DNA of 64,000 nucleotides from contig NZ_JAHDTI010000002.1 in the NCBI RefSeq assembly GCF_018531495.1, positions 806,001 to 870,000 on the forward strand, given 5' to 3'. Position 1 is the first letter of the stretch. Each line of letters starts with the position of its first letter. Under the pieces are notes generated by a model, which was not told the DNA's origin, did not search any database, and saw nothing but the letters and a program-made list of their open reading frames with translations. The stretch is from Nonomuraea sediminis (GTDB lineage Bacteria; Actinomycetota; Actinomycetes; Streptosporangiales; Streptosporangiaceae). Both the position numbers and the translations under genes were made by a program. This document shows, one piece after another, positions 1-8,724 of the stretch.

Positions 1-1868
1 TGGGCGCGTTCCTGCGGGCGCTCGGCATCCCGCCCGACGTGATCCCCGAAGGGCTGCCGGAGCGCTCGGCGCTGTTCCGCTCGCTGCTGGCCGACCGGCG
101 GATCCTGGTGCTGCTGGACAACGCCCGCGACACCGAGCAGGTGAGCTCGCTGCTGCCGGGCTCGGCGGGTTGCGCGGCGATCGTGACCAGCCGGGTGAAG
201 CTGGCCGACCTGCCCTCGGCGCGGCTCATCGACCTGGACGTGATGGAGCCCGACGAGGCGCTGTCGCTGTTCGCCGCCGTGGCGGGGCCCGAGCGGGTGG
301 CCGCCGAGCACGGCGCGGCCATGGACGTGGTGGCGGCCTGCGGGTTCCTGCCGCTCGCCGTACGGATCGTGGCGGCGCGGCTGGCGGCCAGGCCCTCGTG
401 GACGGTGGCCTCGCTGGTGCCGCGGCTGGCCGACGAGCAGCGCAGGCTGGACGAGCTGCGCGTGGGCAACCTGGCCGTGGAGGCCACCTTCGCGCTCGGC
501 TACGGGCAGCTCGACCCCAACCAGGCACGCGCCTTCCGGCTGCTGTCGCTGCCCAACGGGCCCGACATCTCCGCGGGCGCGGCGGCGGCCGTGCTGTCGA
601 TGAGCCTGTTCGAGACCGAGGACCTGCTGGAGTCGCTGGTCGACGCCTCGCTGCTCGAGGCTCCCGCGCCCGGCCGGTACCGCTTCCACGACCTGCTCAA
701 GCTGTTCGCCAGGCGGATGCTGGACAAGACCGAGCGGCAGCAGGCCAAGACCATGGCGCTGCGCCGCCTGCTGGGCTTCTACCTGGCCTCCGCCCAGTCG
801 GCGCACCGGCTGGCCTACGAGGGCAGCATGATCGCCGACAACCTGGTCGTGGTGGGCAGCGGGCGCACGTTCAGCTCCGCCGACGAGGCGGTCGCCTGGC
901 TCATCGCCGAGGGTGACGCGCTGTTCGCCGCCATCAACCAGGCCGCGAGCGCCTCGCGCACCGCCGAGCAGCTGCTGCCGGCCGGCGACCTGCTGGTGGC
1001 CATGGAGCCGCTGCTGGAGGCGGGCACCCACACCCGCGAGTTCGACCCCGGTACGCGCGCCGTGCTGGCCACCGCGCTGAAGATCGACGACAAGGGCAGC
1101 GAGCTGCGCGCCCGGTACGTGCTGGGCCGGGTGTTGTTCGCCGGCAACTCGCTGACCGAGGCCGAGGAGCAGTTCAGGATCGTCCACAAGCTGTCGGTGG
1201 AGCGCGGGGAGAAGGTCGTCACCGGCGAGGTGATGAACGCGCTGGCCGTCGTGGTCGGCCGCCAGCGCCGCCACACCGAGGCGCTGGCCTGGTTCGACAC
1301 CGCGATGAAGTGGTACCGCGAGAACGGCGTGCCCGCCGGTGAGGCGCTGGTGCTCAGCTACTCCGCCCGCGACCACCTCGGCCTGGGCCGGCCGGAGGAC
1401 GCGATCGCCGCCGCGGAGAAGGGCCTGGCGATCTTCACCGAGATCGGCAGCGGCGCCGGCACCGCCCGGGCCCGCTACCACCTGGGCATCGTGCTGTCGC
1501 GGGTCGGCCGGCTCACCGAGGCGGTCCACCACCACGCCGAGTGCCTGGCCTTCTTCCGGTCGAGCAAGCAGCGGGTCTGGGAGCAGCGCGTCTGCTCGCG
1601 CCTGGCCGAGACGTTCATCACCGCCGAGCGCTACGCCGACGCCGTACGGCACGCCGAGCAGGCCCTGGTGGTCTCGCGCGAGATCGGCCACCCCTACGGC
1701 GAGGCGCTCTCGCTGACCGTGCTGGGCAAGGCGCTCATGGGCCTGGGCAGCACCAGCAGGAGCATGGACTGCCTACGGCAGGCCTTCGACATCTTCTCCG
1801 GGCTCGGCGCCCCCGAGGCCGGAGACCTCAAGGCTCTCCTCGACAGTGCCCAGGTCGTCGAGTCCTGA
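1..1868 (+). CDS. AfsR/SARP-like STAND regulator, 5'-truncated
   Basis: The window opens inside this reading frame (frame starts at base 3), so the N-terminus is missing. The visible part of about 620 residues begins within an NB-ARC-type nucleotide-binding domain (RILVLLDNARD, then VTSR). A winged-helix segment follows, ending in YRFHDLLKLFARR about 235 residues in, and then a long stretch of TPR-like helical repeats. This order is typical of AfsR/SARP and related STAND regulators of Actinobacteria. In that family the missing part usually carries an OmpR-type DNA-binding domain and a BTAD domain; neither can be confirmed here. Probably a cytoplasmic transcription regulator; its target is unknown. 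Confidence 0.8.
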   Translation, partial: GAFLRALGIPPDVIPEGLPERSALFRSLLADRRILVLLDNARDTEQVSSLLPGSAGCAAIVTSRVKLADLPSARLIDLDVMEPDEALSLFAAVAGPERVAAEHGAAMDVVAACGFLPLAVRIVAARLAARPSWTVASLVPRLADEQRRLDELRVGNLAVEATFALGYGQLDPNQARAFRLLSLPNGPDISAGAAAAVLSMSLFETEDLLESLVDASLLEAPAPGRYRFHDLLKLFARRMLDKTERQQAKTMALRRLLGFYLASAQSAHRLAYEGSMIADNLVVVGSGRTFSSADEAVAWLIAEGDALFAAINQAASASRTAEQLLPAGDLLVAMEPLLEAGTHTREFDPGTRAVLATALKIDDKGSELRARYVLGRVLFAGNSLTEAEEQFRIVHKLSVERGEKVVTGEVMNALAVVVGRQRRHTEALAWFDTAMKWYRENGVPAGEALVLSYSARDHLGLGRPEDAIAAAEKGLAIFTEIGSGAGTARARYHLGIVLSRVGRLTEAVHHHAECLAFFRSSKQRVWEQRVCSRLAETFITAERYADAVRHAEQALVVSREIGHPYGEALSLTVLGKALMGLGSTSRSMDCLRQAFDIFSGLGAPEAGDLKALLDSAQVVES

Positions 1869-2455
1869 GTACAGCTCGTCGTCCAGACGTGTCATCCACA
1901 CATGGTTGATCAAGGCTGTCCCCTGGGAGTCACGAGATTGTGGCCCGGCCGGCCATCTGACCGCCACGCTTCGCTAGGGGGCCCGGTCATCCGGATGCTC
2001 CACGTGGCGGCTAGCCGCCTCACTTGACGGCCGGCCGGGCGCGACGCTGACCTCGAACCCCCCAGGTCCGCGCCTCGCCTCCGAGCTTCCCCCGGCCCGC
2101 TCAAAGAGCAATCAACGCCGGATTGCCGGGGCTCTCACCTGCTACGGCAGGCCACCGCCACCGGCCGCCACCCGTACTCCGGCCGAGGACCCGGGGCCTG
2201 AAGAGCCGAGGACGCCCCGGGATCGTGGACTTCCCGAGACACCTGAAGGCTCGCGCACGGCAGGCTTTCCGCGCCGGGTCGGCGAGGCGGGGGACGGGGA
2301 AGACCGGCGCTCCGTGCGGCGGCGAACCCGGGACGTGGGACGTGGATCCCGGGCGCCGTGACGGCGGGTGAGTGTCATCGACTCGCCAGTGGCGCCGGTC
2401 GCGGGCCCTCGGCACATGGCGGCGGGCGGCCGGTGGGGCGGCCCGCCGTACAAGA
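1869..2455. repeat. Convergent intergenic region with inverted-repeat element (copy 1)
   Basis: No credible gene lies in these 587 bases between two convergent genes. The right part (about 2335-2451, read on the minus strand) matches about 15736-15860 over roughly 115 bases, sharing blocks such as GAGGGCCCGCGACCGGCGC and CACGGCGCCCGGGATCCACG. A related plus-strand arm starts at 2143 (TACGGCAGGCCACC), so the unit is an imperfect inverted repeat with both arms pointing inward. It may act as a structured bidirectional terminator or be a non-autonomous repeat. Confidence 0.65.
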
Positions 2456-3928
2456 TCAACCCAGCGTGAAGAAGCCCTCGGCGATCAGCGGGCGGAGGGC
2501 GTCGGCGTTCAGGATCTCGCCATCGCCGACGAGCTCGGCGATCACGTTGAGGAGCGGGCCGAGGGCGAGCTGGCCGTCGCAGACTCCGGCCAGGGCGGCC
2601 TCGACGGTGCCGACGTCGCGGGAGCGGCGCAGGCCGCGCGTCTGGCCCAGGGTGATGCGCATCGGGTCCTCGGCGCCGGGCAGGCCGACGCGCTCGTCCA
2701 GCAGGCCGTCGACGGTCCTGAGCATGGCCGCGTCGAGGTCCTTGACCCGGTGCGCGGTGGCGATGGCGGCCATGACGTCGTCCACGTAGCCGCCCACCGG
2801 TAGCTCCACCTGCTGCGTGAGTTCCTCCACGCGCACCACGGGGTCGAGCGTGCCGGAGCTGCGCAGGGTGATCCAGCCGAACCCGACGCCCTCCACGCGC
2901 TGGGCGTCGAACCAGGACAGCCAGCGGTCGTAGTGCTCGGTGTAGCCGGGGGTGCCCTGCTCGGCCGCGTCGCGCAGCCACAGCTCCACGTACTCGGCGG
3001 GATCCTGCACGTCGCGCTGGACCACCCAGCCGTCGCAGCCCGTCTCGCCCAGCCATCCGCCGACGCGGTCGCGCCAGTCCTCGCCCGCCACGTGCAGCCA
3101 GTTGGCCAGGAAGTGCGCCTGGCCGCCGGGGTTGAGGTGGTGGGCGGCCTGCCGTACGAGGTCGGCGCAGAAGCCGTCGTCGGCGCCCGTCTCGCGGTAG
3201 GTCAGGTCGCCGCCGGGCGAGATGACGAAGGGCGGGTTGGAGACGATCAGGTCGAAGCGCGAGTCCTGAACCGGCTCGAACATCGATCCGACCTCGCCGG
3301 TCACCCCGGTGACTCCTGACAACCGCCAGCTGAGCCGGGCGAGCTCCAGCGCGCGCGGGTTCACGTCGGTCGCCGTGATCTCCTCGGCCCGCCCCGCCAG
3401 ATGCAGCACCTGGACACCGCACCCCGTGCCCAGATCCAGCGCGCTCCCCACCGGACGCCGCGTCACCAACTGCGCCAGATTCGCCGACGCGCCCCCTGCC
3501 CCCACGACGTGGTCGGCCCTGATCGCCGGATCCCCCGGCCGCACCTTACGATCGGAGACCACATAGCAGTGTTGATGGTCGCGCTCTCTCGGCCCTCGCT
3601 GGTCACGCAGGCTACCGCTCTCGGGCCAGGCGTTCGCCGCTCCGTCGGTCTCCCACGGCTGCAGATGCACGTCCGCGCGCACCGAGTCCCCGTCGACGGT
3701 GACCAGCCCGGACTCCAGTACGGCAGGCGGCACGCGCGAAGCGGGCACAGAAACCCCCAGCCACCACAGCCGGATCAGCGTGGCCAGCCGATCCCCGTCG
3801 GCCGTGGCGCGCAGGGCGGGCACGAGTTCCTCGCGGGCGAGGGCCGAGGCCGCCACCGTGCCGAGCCGGTCTCGGACGCCGTCGATGGTGTAGCCGGTCT
3901 CCAGGAGCAGCTCGCGCAGTCGTTCCAC
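2456..3928 (-). CDS. Class I SAM-dependent methyltransferase, PrmC/HemK-like
   Basis: A 490-residue protein. The Rossmann methyltransferase core has the AdoMet-binding motif DLGTGCG at about residues 165-171 and the catalytic NPPF motif at 231-234, as in PrmC-like enzymes that methylate glutamine or adenine nitrogens. About 150 residues before and 200 after the core form extra helical domains seen in a conserved actinobacterial family (around 500 residues, formerly DUF domains). The substrate cannot be read from the sequence. It converges on the repeat-bearing gap at 1869-2455 and diverges from the zinc-ribbon gene at 4083. Confidence 0.8.
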   Translation of the reverse strand: MERLRELLLETGYTIDGVRDRLGTVAASALAREELVPALRATADGDRLATLIRLWWLGVSVPASRVPPAVLESGLVTVDGDSVRADVHLQPWETDGAANAWPESGSLRDQRGPRERDHQHCYVVSDRKVRPGDPAIRADHVVGAGGASANLAQLVTRRPVGSALDLGTGCGVQVLHLAGRAEEITATDVNPRALELARLSWRLSGVTGVTGEVGSMFEPVQDSRFDLIVSNPPFVISPGGDLTYRETGADDGFCADLVRQAAHHLNPGGQAHFLANWLHVAGEDWRDRVGGWLGETGCDGWVVQRDVQDPAEYVELWLRDAAEQGTPGYTEHYDRWLSWFDAQRVEGVGFGWITLRSSGTLDPVVRVEELTQQVELPVGGYVDDVMAAIATAHRVKDLDAAMLRTVDGLLDERVGLPGAEDPMRITLGQTRGLRRSRDVGTVEAALAGVCDGQLALGPLLNVIAELVGDGEILNADALRPLIAEGFFTLG

Positions 3929-4082
3929 GAGCCCATCCTTTCACCGCAGAAGCTGCTGCATGATCTTATACCTACAGTAATCATTCTGTTACCGAACTAG
4001 CCAAGCAATCTGCAAGCGGCACACAAGAGGGTCGCGATATCTCTATACAGCCCAACCACCGTTCGACGAGGAGCGGACCCCG

Positions 4083-4385
4083 ATGCTGATCCCGTGCTTG
4101 GCCTGCGAGTCCCGCTTCGGCCCTGACGAGTTCTTCCGCGCCTGCTCCGACTACAACCGCGGGCGCGACCTGGTCGCGTGGACCTGCCCGCGCTGCGGCA
4201 ACCGCGACGAGCTGCGCGTCCTGCCGGGCGAGCTGGGGTTCGGCTATCCGCTGCGCGGCCGTTTCGCCGTGCACGACCGGCTCCGCGTGCCCGGGCTGCG
4301 CAGGCAGCGCGGCGACCTGCGCCTGGACATCTCCCTCGAATCGGACAGCTGGCGGGTGCTCACGCGGGTCCGGCAACCGGTATGA
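4083..4385 (+). CDS. Small zinc-ribbon protein
   Basis: A 100-residue protein with two CxxC knuckles, CLAC at residues 5-8 and CPRC at 35-38, spaced as in a rubredoxin-like zinc ribbon. The remainder is basic and has no recognisable catalytic motif. The start ATG follows GACGAGGAGCGG, an acceptable ribosome-binding site. The 3' end overlaps the convergent dehydrogenase gene by 26 bases. The Cys pairs and upstream site support a real gene; the function is unknown. Confidence 0.55.
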   Translation: MLIPCLACESRFGPDEFFRACSDYNRGRDLVAWTCPRCGNRDELRVLPGELGFGYPLRGRFAVHDRLRVPGLRRQRGDLRLDISLESDSWRVLTRVRQPV

Positions 4386-5316
4386 CGGCGGGCTCGCCGC
4401 GCAGCAGCCTGGCCACGTGCTCGACGACCGTCTCGGCGTGCCGTTCCCTGCTCTCGCCGGTGGCCTCGCCCAGGTGCGGGGTGAGCACCACGTTGGACAG
4501 GCGGACCAGCGGGTGCGCGGGGTCGAGCCATTCGCCCTCGAAGTGGTCCAGGCCCGCGCCGCCGAGCCTGCCCGAGCGCAGCGCGTCCACCAGGGCCGAC
4601 AGGTCGTGCAGGGCGCCGCGGGCGGTGTTGAGGTAGATCGCGCCCTGGCGCATCGCGGCGAACTCGGCGTCGCCGAACAGGCCCCTGGTCTCGGGCGTGA
4701 GGGTGACGTGCAGCGAGACCACGTCAGCCTCCGCGAGCAGCTCGCGCAGCGAGTGGGTGGCCTCCTCCACGTAGGGGTCGCAGGCGATGACATGCATGCC
4801 CAGGCCCTCGCACCGCCACCGCACGGCCTTGCCGACCCGGCCGAGGCCGACGATGCCGATCGTGCGGCCGCTGAGCCTGCGACCTCGGTGGCGCTGGGCG
4901 GGCGGGACGCGGCCACGGTAGACGCGGCCGCGCCGTACCTCTCTGTCGGCCGTGACGACGTTGCGGCTGACGGCGAACAGCAGCGCCAGCGTCAGCTCGG
5001 CGACGGCGTCGGCGTCGCGGTGCTCGGTGTGCAGGACGGGGATGCCGCGCTCGGCGGCGAGCGCCAGGTCGACGTTGGTGGGGGCGCCCATGCTGGCCAC
5101 GACGTCGAGCGGGAGCGACAGCACGGAGCCGCGCACCTCGTCGCCGTCGGTGATGAGCACGGTCGCGCCGGTCTCGACGATCAGGTCGGCGAGCTGGTCG
5201 TCGGTGAAGCCGAGGCTGGGGCGTGCGGAAACCTCGGCCAGATCGGCGACCTCGCCCAGCAGGGCGAGAGCAGCCTGCGGCAGTGCGGGCAGAACCAGCG
5301 CCCGAGGTCGTCTCAC
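4360..5316 (-). CDS. D-isomer-specific 2-hydroxyacid dehydrogenase
   Basis: A 318-residue NAD(P)-dependent oxidoreductase of the D-2-hydroxyacid dehydrogenase family. The nucleotide-binding motif GLGRVG lies at about residues 157-162. The catalytic triad of the family is visible as Arg in NTARG, Glu in DHFEGEW and His in TPHLG. It would interconvert a 2-oxoacid and a D-2-hydroxyacid in the cytoplasm; the substrate is undetermined. The start is GTG at 5314-5316. The 3' end overlaps the small zinc-ribbon gene by 26 bases in convergent orientation. Confidence 0.85.
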   Translation of the reverse strand: MRRPRALVLPALPQAALALLGEVADLAEVSARPSLGFTDDQLADLIVETGATVLITDGDEVRGSVLSLPLDVVASMGAPTNVDLALAAERGIPVLHTEHRDADAVAELTLALLFAVSRNVVTADREVRRGRVYRGRVPPAQRHRGRRLSGRTIGIVGLGRVGKAVRWRCEGLGMHVIACDPYVEEATHSLRELLAEADVVSLHVTLTPETRGLFGDAEFAAMRQGAIYLNTARGALHDLSALVDALRSGRLGGAGLDHFEGEWLDPAHPLVRLSNVVLTPHLGEATGESRERHAETVVEHVARLLRGEPAVIPVAGPA

Positions 5317-5385
5317 ATTCGCGACAATAACACCACGGAGGGTGTTCGACTCATTGCACGCCGCATTTGGTCGAGCCGGGTTCGG

Positions 5386-5985
5386 CTACCTCTCCTCGCG
5401 TTGCCTCAGCGACTGCCACGCCGCCTCGCCCAGTCCCTTGATCTCCTCGTCGGTGGGCGTGTGGGCGCCGGCGAACCACAGCCGGCACATCTCCTGCGCG
5501 GGGCCGAGCCACAGCACGTAGCACATGGTCGCGTGCACGGGCTGGAGCAGGCCGTTCTTCATGTGCGGCTTCCACCAGTCGGAGACCCGGCGGAAGAAGG
5601 TACGGCGGGCCTCGGCCACCTCGGCGCCGCCCGGCTCGCTCTTGCGCGGAGGCCGTTCGCTGACCAGGATCCTGGCCCGCTCGGGGTTCTCGCCCGCCCA
5701 GCGCATGTGCATGGCCACCACGGCCTCGATGCCGTCGCGGGCCTCTGAGTGCTTGACGAGCTCGCTGATGAAGGCCTCCTGGTAGGAGGCCAGGATCTCG
5801 GCGTACAGGACGCCGAAGACGTGTTCCTTGCTGGCGAAGTGGTGGTAGAAGCTGCCGACGCTGACGCCGCTCTCCTCGCGGAGGCTGGCCAGCGTCGTGG
5901 CCGACACCCCGTCCTGGCTGAACCGGCGCAGGGCACCCTCGATGATCCGGGTCCGGCCGTCGCGTCCGTTCTTGACACTCTTCAC
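5386..5985 (-). CDS. TetR/AcrR family transcriptional regulator
   Basis: A 199-residue regulator. The N-terminal TetR helix-turn-helix spans about residues 12-58 (RIIEGALRRF, then SVGSFYHHFASKEHVF); a variable ligand-binding helical domain follows. The start is GTG and overlaps the stop of the upstream acetyltransferase gene by four bases (GTGA), so the two genes are very probably translationally coupled and may control or answer to the same signal. The ligand is unknown. Confidence 0.88.
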   Translation of the reverse strand: MKSVKNGRDGRTRIIEGALRRFSQDGVSATTLASLREESGVSVGSFYHHFASKEHVFGVLYAEILASYQEAFISELVKHSEARDGIEAVVAMHMRWAGENPERARILVSERPPRKSEPGGAEVAEARRTFFRRVSDWWKPHMKNGLLQPVHATMCYVLWLGPAQEMCRLWFAGAHTPTDEEIKGLGEAAWQSLRQREER

Positions 5986-6494
5986 GTTGTCAATGGTGAT
6001 GCACCAGAACGTTGTTCCGCAAATACCGCCGCTTCATGGATCATAGCGGTCACCTCAACCGACCCGGAAGTGACCTTCATCGTGGCACTGGGCCAGATCC
6101 TGCGGATCAGCCGCAGGACCCGGCGGTTCTCGCCGAGCACGTCCATCCCGACCGTGGTCGCACCCCTGATGGAGGCACGCAGCAGCAGCGTGTCGATCAG
6201 ACGAGGGCCGAGCCCGCACCCCTGCCACCTGTCGGTGACCACGACCGCGATCTCCACGTCGGTGGCGTCGCCTCGGTAGCTCATCGCGTGCCCGATGATC
6301 TCGCCGTTCAGCGTCATCACCAGGGCGTCTCGGCACTCGTCCACCGCGATCAGGGCGCGCACCAGGCCGGCGGCTGGGCGGCCGAGGCCGGAGAAGAAGC
6401 GCAGGGTCTGCGTGTGCAGCGAGAGCCCCGACAGGAAGCGCCGGATCCCCTCCTCGTCATCGGGCCTGGCGGGCCTGATCTGAGTTCCGAGCAT
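5982..6494 (-). CDS. GNAT family N-acetyltransferase
   Basis: An acetyl-CoA-dependent N-acetyltransferase of about 170 residues. The N-terminal strand QIRPARPDDEEGIRRFL and the acetyl-CoA-binding loop around RWQGCGLGPRLID (motif A, Q/RxxGxG/A) are clear. ATG at 6494 is preferred; a TTG at 6530 in the same frame would add 12 residues but lies inside the inverted repeat between this gene and the divergent HxlR gene. Overlaps the downstream TetR gene by GTGA. Substrate unknown. Confidence 0.82.
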   Translation of the reverse strand: MLGTQIRPARPDDEEGIRRFLSGLSLHTQTLRFFSGLGRPAAGLVRALIAVDECRDALVMTLNGEIIGHAMSYRGDATDVEIAVVVTDRWQGCGLGPRLIDTLLLRASIRGATTVGMDVLGENRRVLRLIRRIWPSATMKVTSGSVEVTAMIHEAAVFAEQRSGASPLTT

Positions 6495-6517
6495 AGACCC
6501 AGCTTGCCGCCGAACGG

Positions 6518-6547
6518 CTGAGTCTGTCAATCAAACTCAGATATGAT
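6518..6547. promoter_or_regulatory. Inverted repeat and -10 box in GNAT/HxlR divergent promoter
   Basis: A perfect six-base inverted repeat, CTGAGT at 6518-6523 and ACTCAG at 6535-6540, lies between the two divergent genes. A good -10 hexamer TATGAT follows at 6542-6547 for the rightward gene, only six bases before its ATG, so that mRNA may be leaderless. The repeat is a plausible HxlR-type operator; this assignment rests on position only. Confidence 0.5.
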
Positions 6548-6553
6548 GTACGA

Positions 6554-7021
6554 ATGAGCGTGATCCCACGACCGAACAACTGCTCGATCGAGCGCACGCT
6601 CGACATCGTCGGGGAGAAGTGGACGTTCCTCGTGCTCCGCGAGGCGTTCGGCGGGGTCCGCAGGTTCGCCGACATGCAGGCGACCACCGGCGCCCCGCGC
6701 CAGGTCCTCAGCGCCCGGCTCCAGCGGCTGGTCGACGAGGGGCTGATGCGCAAGGAGCCCTACCGCGTGCCCGGCCAGCGCCAGCGCGACGAGTACCGCC
6801 TCACCGACAAGGGCCGCGACCTCTATCCCATCCTGGTCGCGCTCATGCACTGGGGAGACACCTACACCGCCGACGACGACGGACCCCCCATGCTGATGAC
6901 CCACCGCGACTGCGGCGCCCCGGTCGAGCAGTACATGCGCTGCGCCGACGGCCACGAGGTGCACGGCCCCCGCGAGGTCACGGCGCTGATCGGTCCCGGA
7001 GCCGGCCTGAAGTCGGCGTGA
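6554..7021 (+). CDS. HxlR family winged-helix transcriptional regulator
   Basis: A 155-residue regulator with the HxlR signature at its N-terminus: Cys10, then TLDIVGEKWTFLVLREA, the GGVRRF helix and the wing QRQRDEYRLTDKGRDL. HxlR proteins are dimeric winged-helix regulators, often responding to electrophiles or redox through a conserved N-terminal Cys, which is present here. The C-terminus has a further HRDC...YMRCADGHEV segment with two Cys. It diverges from the acetyltransferase/TetR pair, a likely target along with itself. Confidence 0.88.
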   Translation: MSVIPRPNNCSIERTLDIVGEKWTFLVLREAFGGVRRFADMQATTGAPRQVLSARLQRLVDEGLMRKEPYRVPGQRQRDEYRLTDKGRDLYPILVALMHWGDTYTADDDGPPMLMTHRDCGAPVEQYMRCADGHEVHGPREVTALIGPGAGLKSA

Positions 7022-7064
7022 ACCCACGGGCGGGGGCACCGGGTGGGGTGCCTAACCTGGAGGG

Positions 7065-7850
7065 GTGTACCGGTTCCTGCTGACGCCTCGATGGCTCGCG
7101 CTGCACGTCGTCGTGCTGCTCGTCATCCCTGCCTTCGTGTTCCTCGGCAGGTGGCAGTTCGGCCGGTACGAGGAACGCTCGACCAACAGTGACGTGGTCA
7201 CCACCAACCTCGAGGCCAAGCCGGTGCCCATGGGCGACCTCGTCCCGCCAGGACAGGCGGTCAAGGACGGCGACCGGTTCCGCTCGGTGACCGTGGCGGG
7301 CACCTACGACGCCTCGCACGGGCTGCTGGTGCGCCGCCGGCCCCAGGAGGGGCGCAACGGCTTCTACGTGCTGACCCCACTCGTCACCGGCGGCGGGCAG
7401 GCCGTTCTGGTGAACCGCGGCTGGGTCCCGGCCGGCGCCACGGCCGACACGGCCCCGGCGGTCCCGGCCGCGCCGACGGGTCAGGTAACTGTCACCGGCC
7501 GGCTACGTCCTGGCGAGACCGAGGCCTCCAGCGGGATCAAGGAGCGTTCCGGGCTGCCCCAGGGGCAGGTGCTGCTGATCAACCCCGCCAGGATCGGCAG
7601 CGGCCTGCCGTACGGGCTGGTGGGCGGGTACGTGGAGCTGACCGGGCAGGAGCCGAAGAGCCAGCAGGCGCCTGAGCCGGTGACCGCGCCCGACGTGGGC
7701 TCGGGCGGCGGGCTGAACTTCGCCTACGGGCTGCAGTGGTGGGCCTTCATCGGCGTGGCCATCGGCGGATGGATCATGCTCATCCGGCGCGAGGTCGCCG
7801 ACAGGCGGGCCAAGGACGGCGAACCTGCCAAGGTCCAGACCGCCAATTAA
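7065..7850 (+). CDS. SURF1 family cytochrome oxidase assembly protein
   Basis: A 261-residue membrane protein with the SURF1 layout: one N-terminal membrane segment (about residues 9-27, followed by LGRWQFGRYEER), an extracytoplasmic domain containing the conserved VNRGWVP, and a second membrane segment near the C-terminus (about 222-240, NFAYGLQWWAFIGVA). SURF1 helps assemble haem-copper oxidase (haem a insertion). The GTG start at 7065 has a TAACCT -10 box at 7053-7058, exactly seven bases upstream, which suggests a leaderless mRNA. The phosphatase gene follows closely. Confidence 0.9.
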   Translation: MYRFLLTPRWLALHVVVLLVIPAFVFLGRWQFGRYEERSTNSDVVTTNLEAKPVPMGDLVPPGQAVKDGDRFRSVTVAGTYDASHGLLVRRRPQEGRNGFYVLTPLVTGGGQAVLVNRGWVPAGATADTAPAVPAAPTGQVTVTGRLRPGETEASSGIKERSGLPQGQVLLINPARIGSGLPYGLVGGYVELTGQEPKSQQAPEPVTAPDVGSGGGLNFAYGLQWWAFIGVAIGGWIMLIRREVADRRAKDGEPAKVQTAN

Positions 7851-7860
7851 GGTGGCAAGC

Positions 7861-8601
7861 GTGACCCGCCACATCGAATTCGCCAATATCCACAATTTTC
7901 GCGATGTAGGCGGATACACCGCCTCCGATGGCCGCACGGTCCGGTGGCAGCGGCTCTACCGCGCCGACTCGCTCGGCTGGCTGACCGGCGACGACGTCGA
8001 CCGATTCCTGGCGCTGAAGGTGCGCACCGTGATCGACCTGCGCGGCCCCGAAGAGGTGCGCAAGCGCGGCCGCGCCCCCGAGACCGAGGGCCAGCGCTAC
8101 CACAACCTGCCCGTCGAGGGCCGCCCGTGGGACATCAGTCAGTTCGACCCCGAGGTGGGCCTCGAACGCTTCTTCGCAGACCGCTACCTGGAGGTCAGCG
8201 AGGACGGCGTCGACAACCTGCGCACGGCCGTCGAGACGATCGCCGCCGCCGACAACGCGCCGGTGGTCGTGCACTGCGTCGCGGGCAAGGACCGCACAGG
8301 CCTGCTCATCGCGCTGGTGCTCGCCCTGGTCGGGGTCGCCGAGGAGGACATCGTGGCCGACTACGCGCTGACCGGGCTGGCCACGGCCCGCTTCATCGCC
8401 GACGGGCCGCGCAAGTATCCCGACCACCCGATCTGGCCCGGATTCGGCGTAGCCCCGGCCGAGGCGATGTGGCTGTTCCTGACGGACCTGGCGGCCCGGC
8501 ACGGCTCGGTGGAGGGCTACTGCAGGGACGTTCTCGGGCTCGCCCCGGCCACCATCGAAGATCTCCGGGCCAACCTGACTGATCCGATCTCCGAGGGGTA
8601 G
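7861..8601 (+). CDS. Protein tyrosine/serine phosphatase, PtpB-like
   Basis: A phosphatase of about 246 residues. It begins with the family hallmark NFRDVGGY and contains the P-loop HCVAGKDRTG (Cys nucleophile, Asp in KDR and Arg), the DSP/PtpB-like variant of CX5R. The C-terminal part is the helical lid expected for lipid-aware or triple-specificity PtpB-type enzymes. GTG at 7861 is preferred because AAGGTGG at 7849-7855 sits five bases upstream; a GTG at 7852 would overlap that site. The Shine-Dalgarno overlaps the SURF1 stop, so the genes are probably co-transcribed. Confidence 0.87.
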   Translation: MTRHIEFANIHNFRDVGGYTASDGRTVRWQRLYRADSLGWLTGDDVDRFLALKVRTVIDLRGPEEVRKRGRAPETEGQRYHNLPVEGRPWDISQFDPEVGLERFFADRYLEVSEDGVDNLRTAVETIAAADNAPVVVHCVAGKDRTGLLIALVLALVGVAEEDIVADYALTGLATARFIADGPRKYPDHPIWPGFGVAPAEAMWLFLTDLAARHGSVEGYCRDVLGLAPATIEDLRANLTDPISEG

Positions 8602-8651
8602 GGGGCGCCGGGGTCCGCGAACGCGGCACCCTCACTCCGGCGGACCCCACC

Positions 8652-8681
8652 GTCCCGGGATCGCCCCGCCGATCCCGGGAC
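8652..8681. terminator. Hairpin terminator after the phosphatase gene
   Basis: A perfect 11-base stem, GTCCCGGGATC at 8652-8662 and GATCCCGGGAC at 8671-8681, with an eight-base loop. It lies 50 bases after the phosphatase stop and before the amidohydrolase promoter. No T-tract follows, as is common for actinobacterial hairpin terminators. Confidence 0.65.
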
Positions 8682-8724
8682 CGCAGCTTGTTCGAGGTCG
8701 CGCCCCCGTCGTACGGTTACCTGC

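Noticed and set aside
2142-3422. Long minus-strand frame of more than 400 codons across the repeat and the methyltransferase gene
   Set aside because: It is an Arg/Pro/Gly-rich frame shadowing the methyltransferase gene, typical of high-GC DNA, with no recognised protein family.
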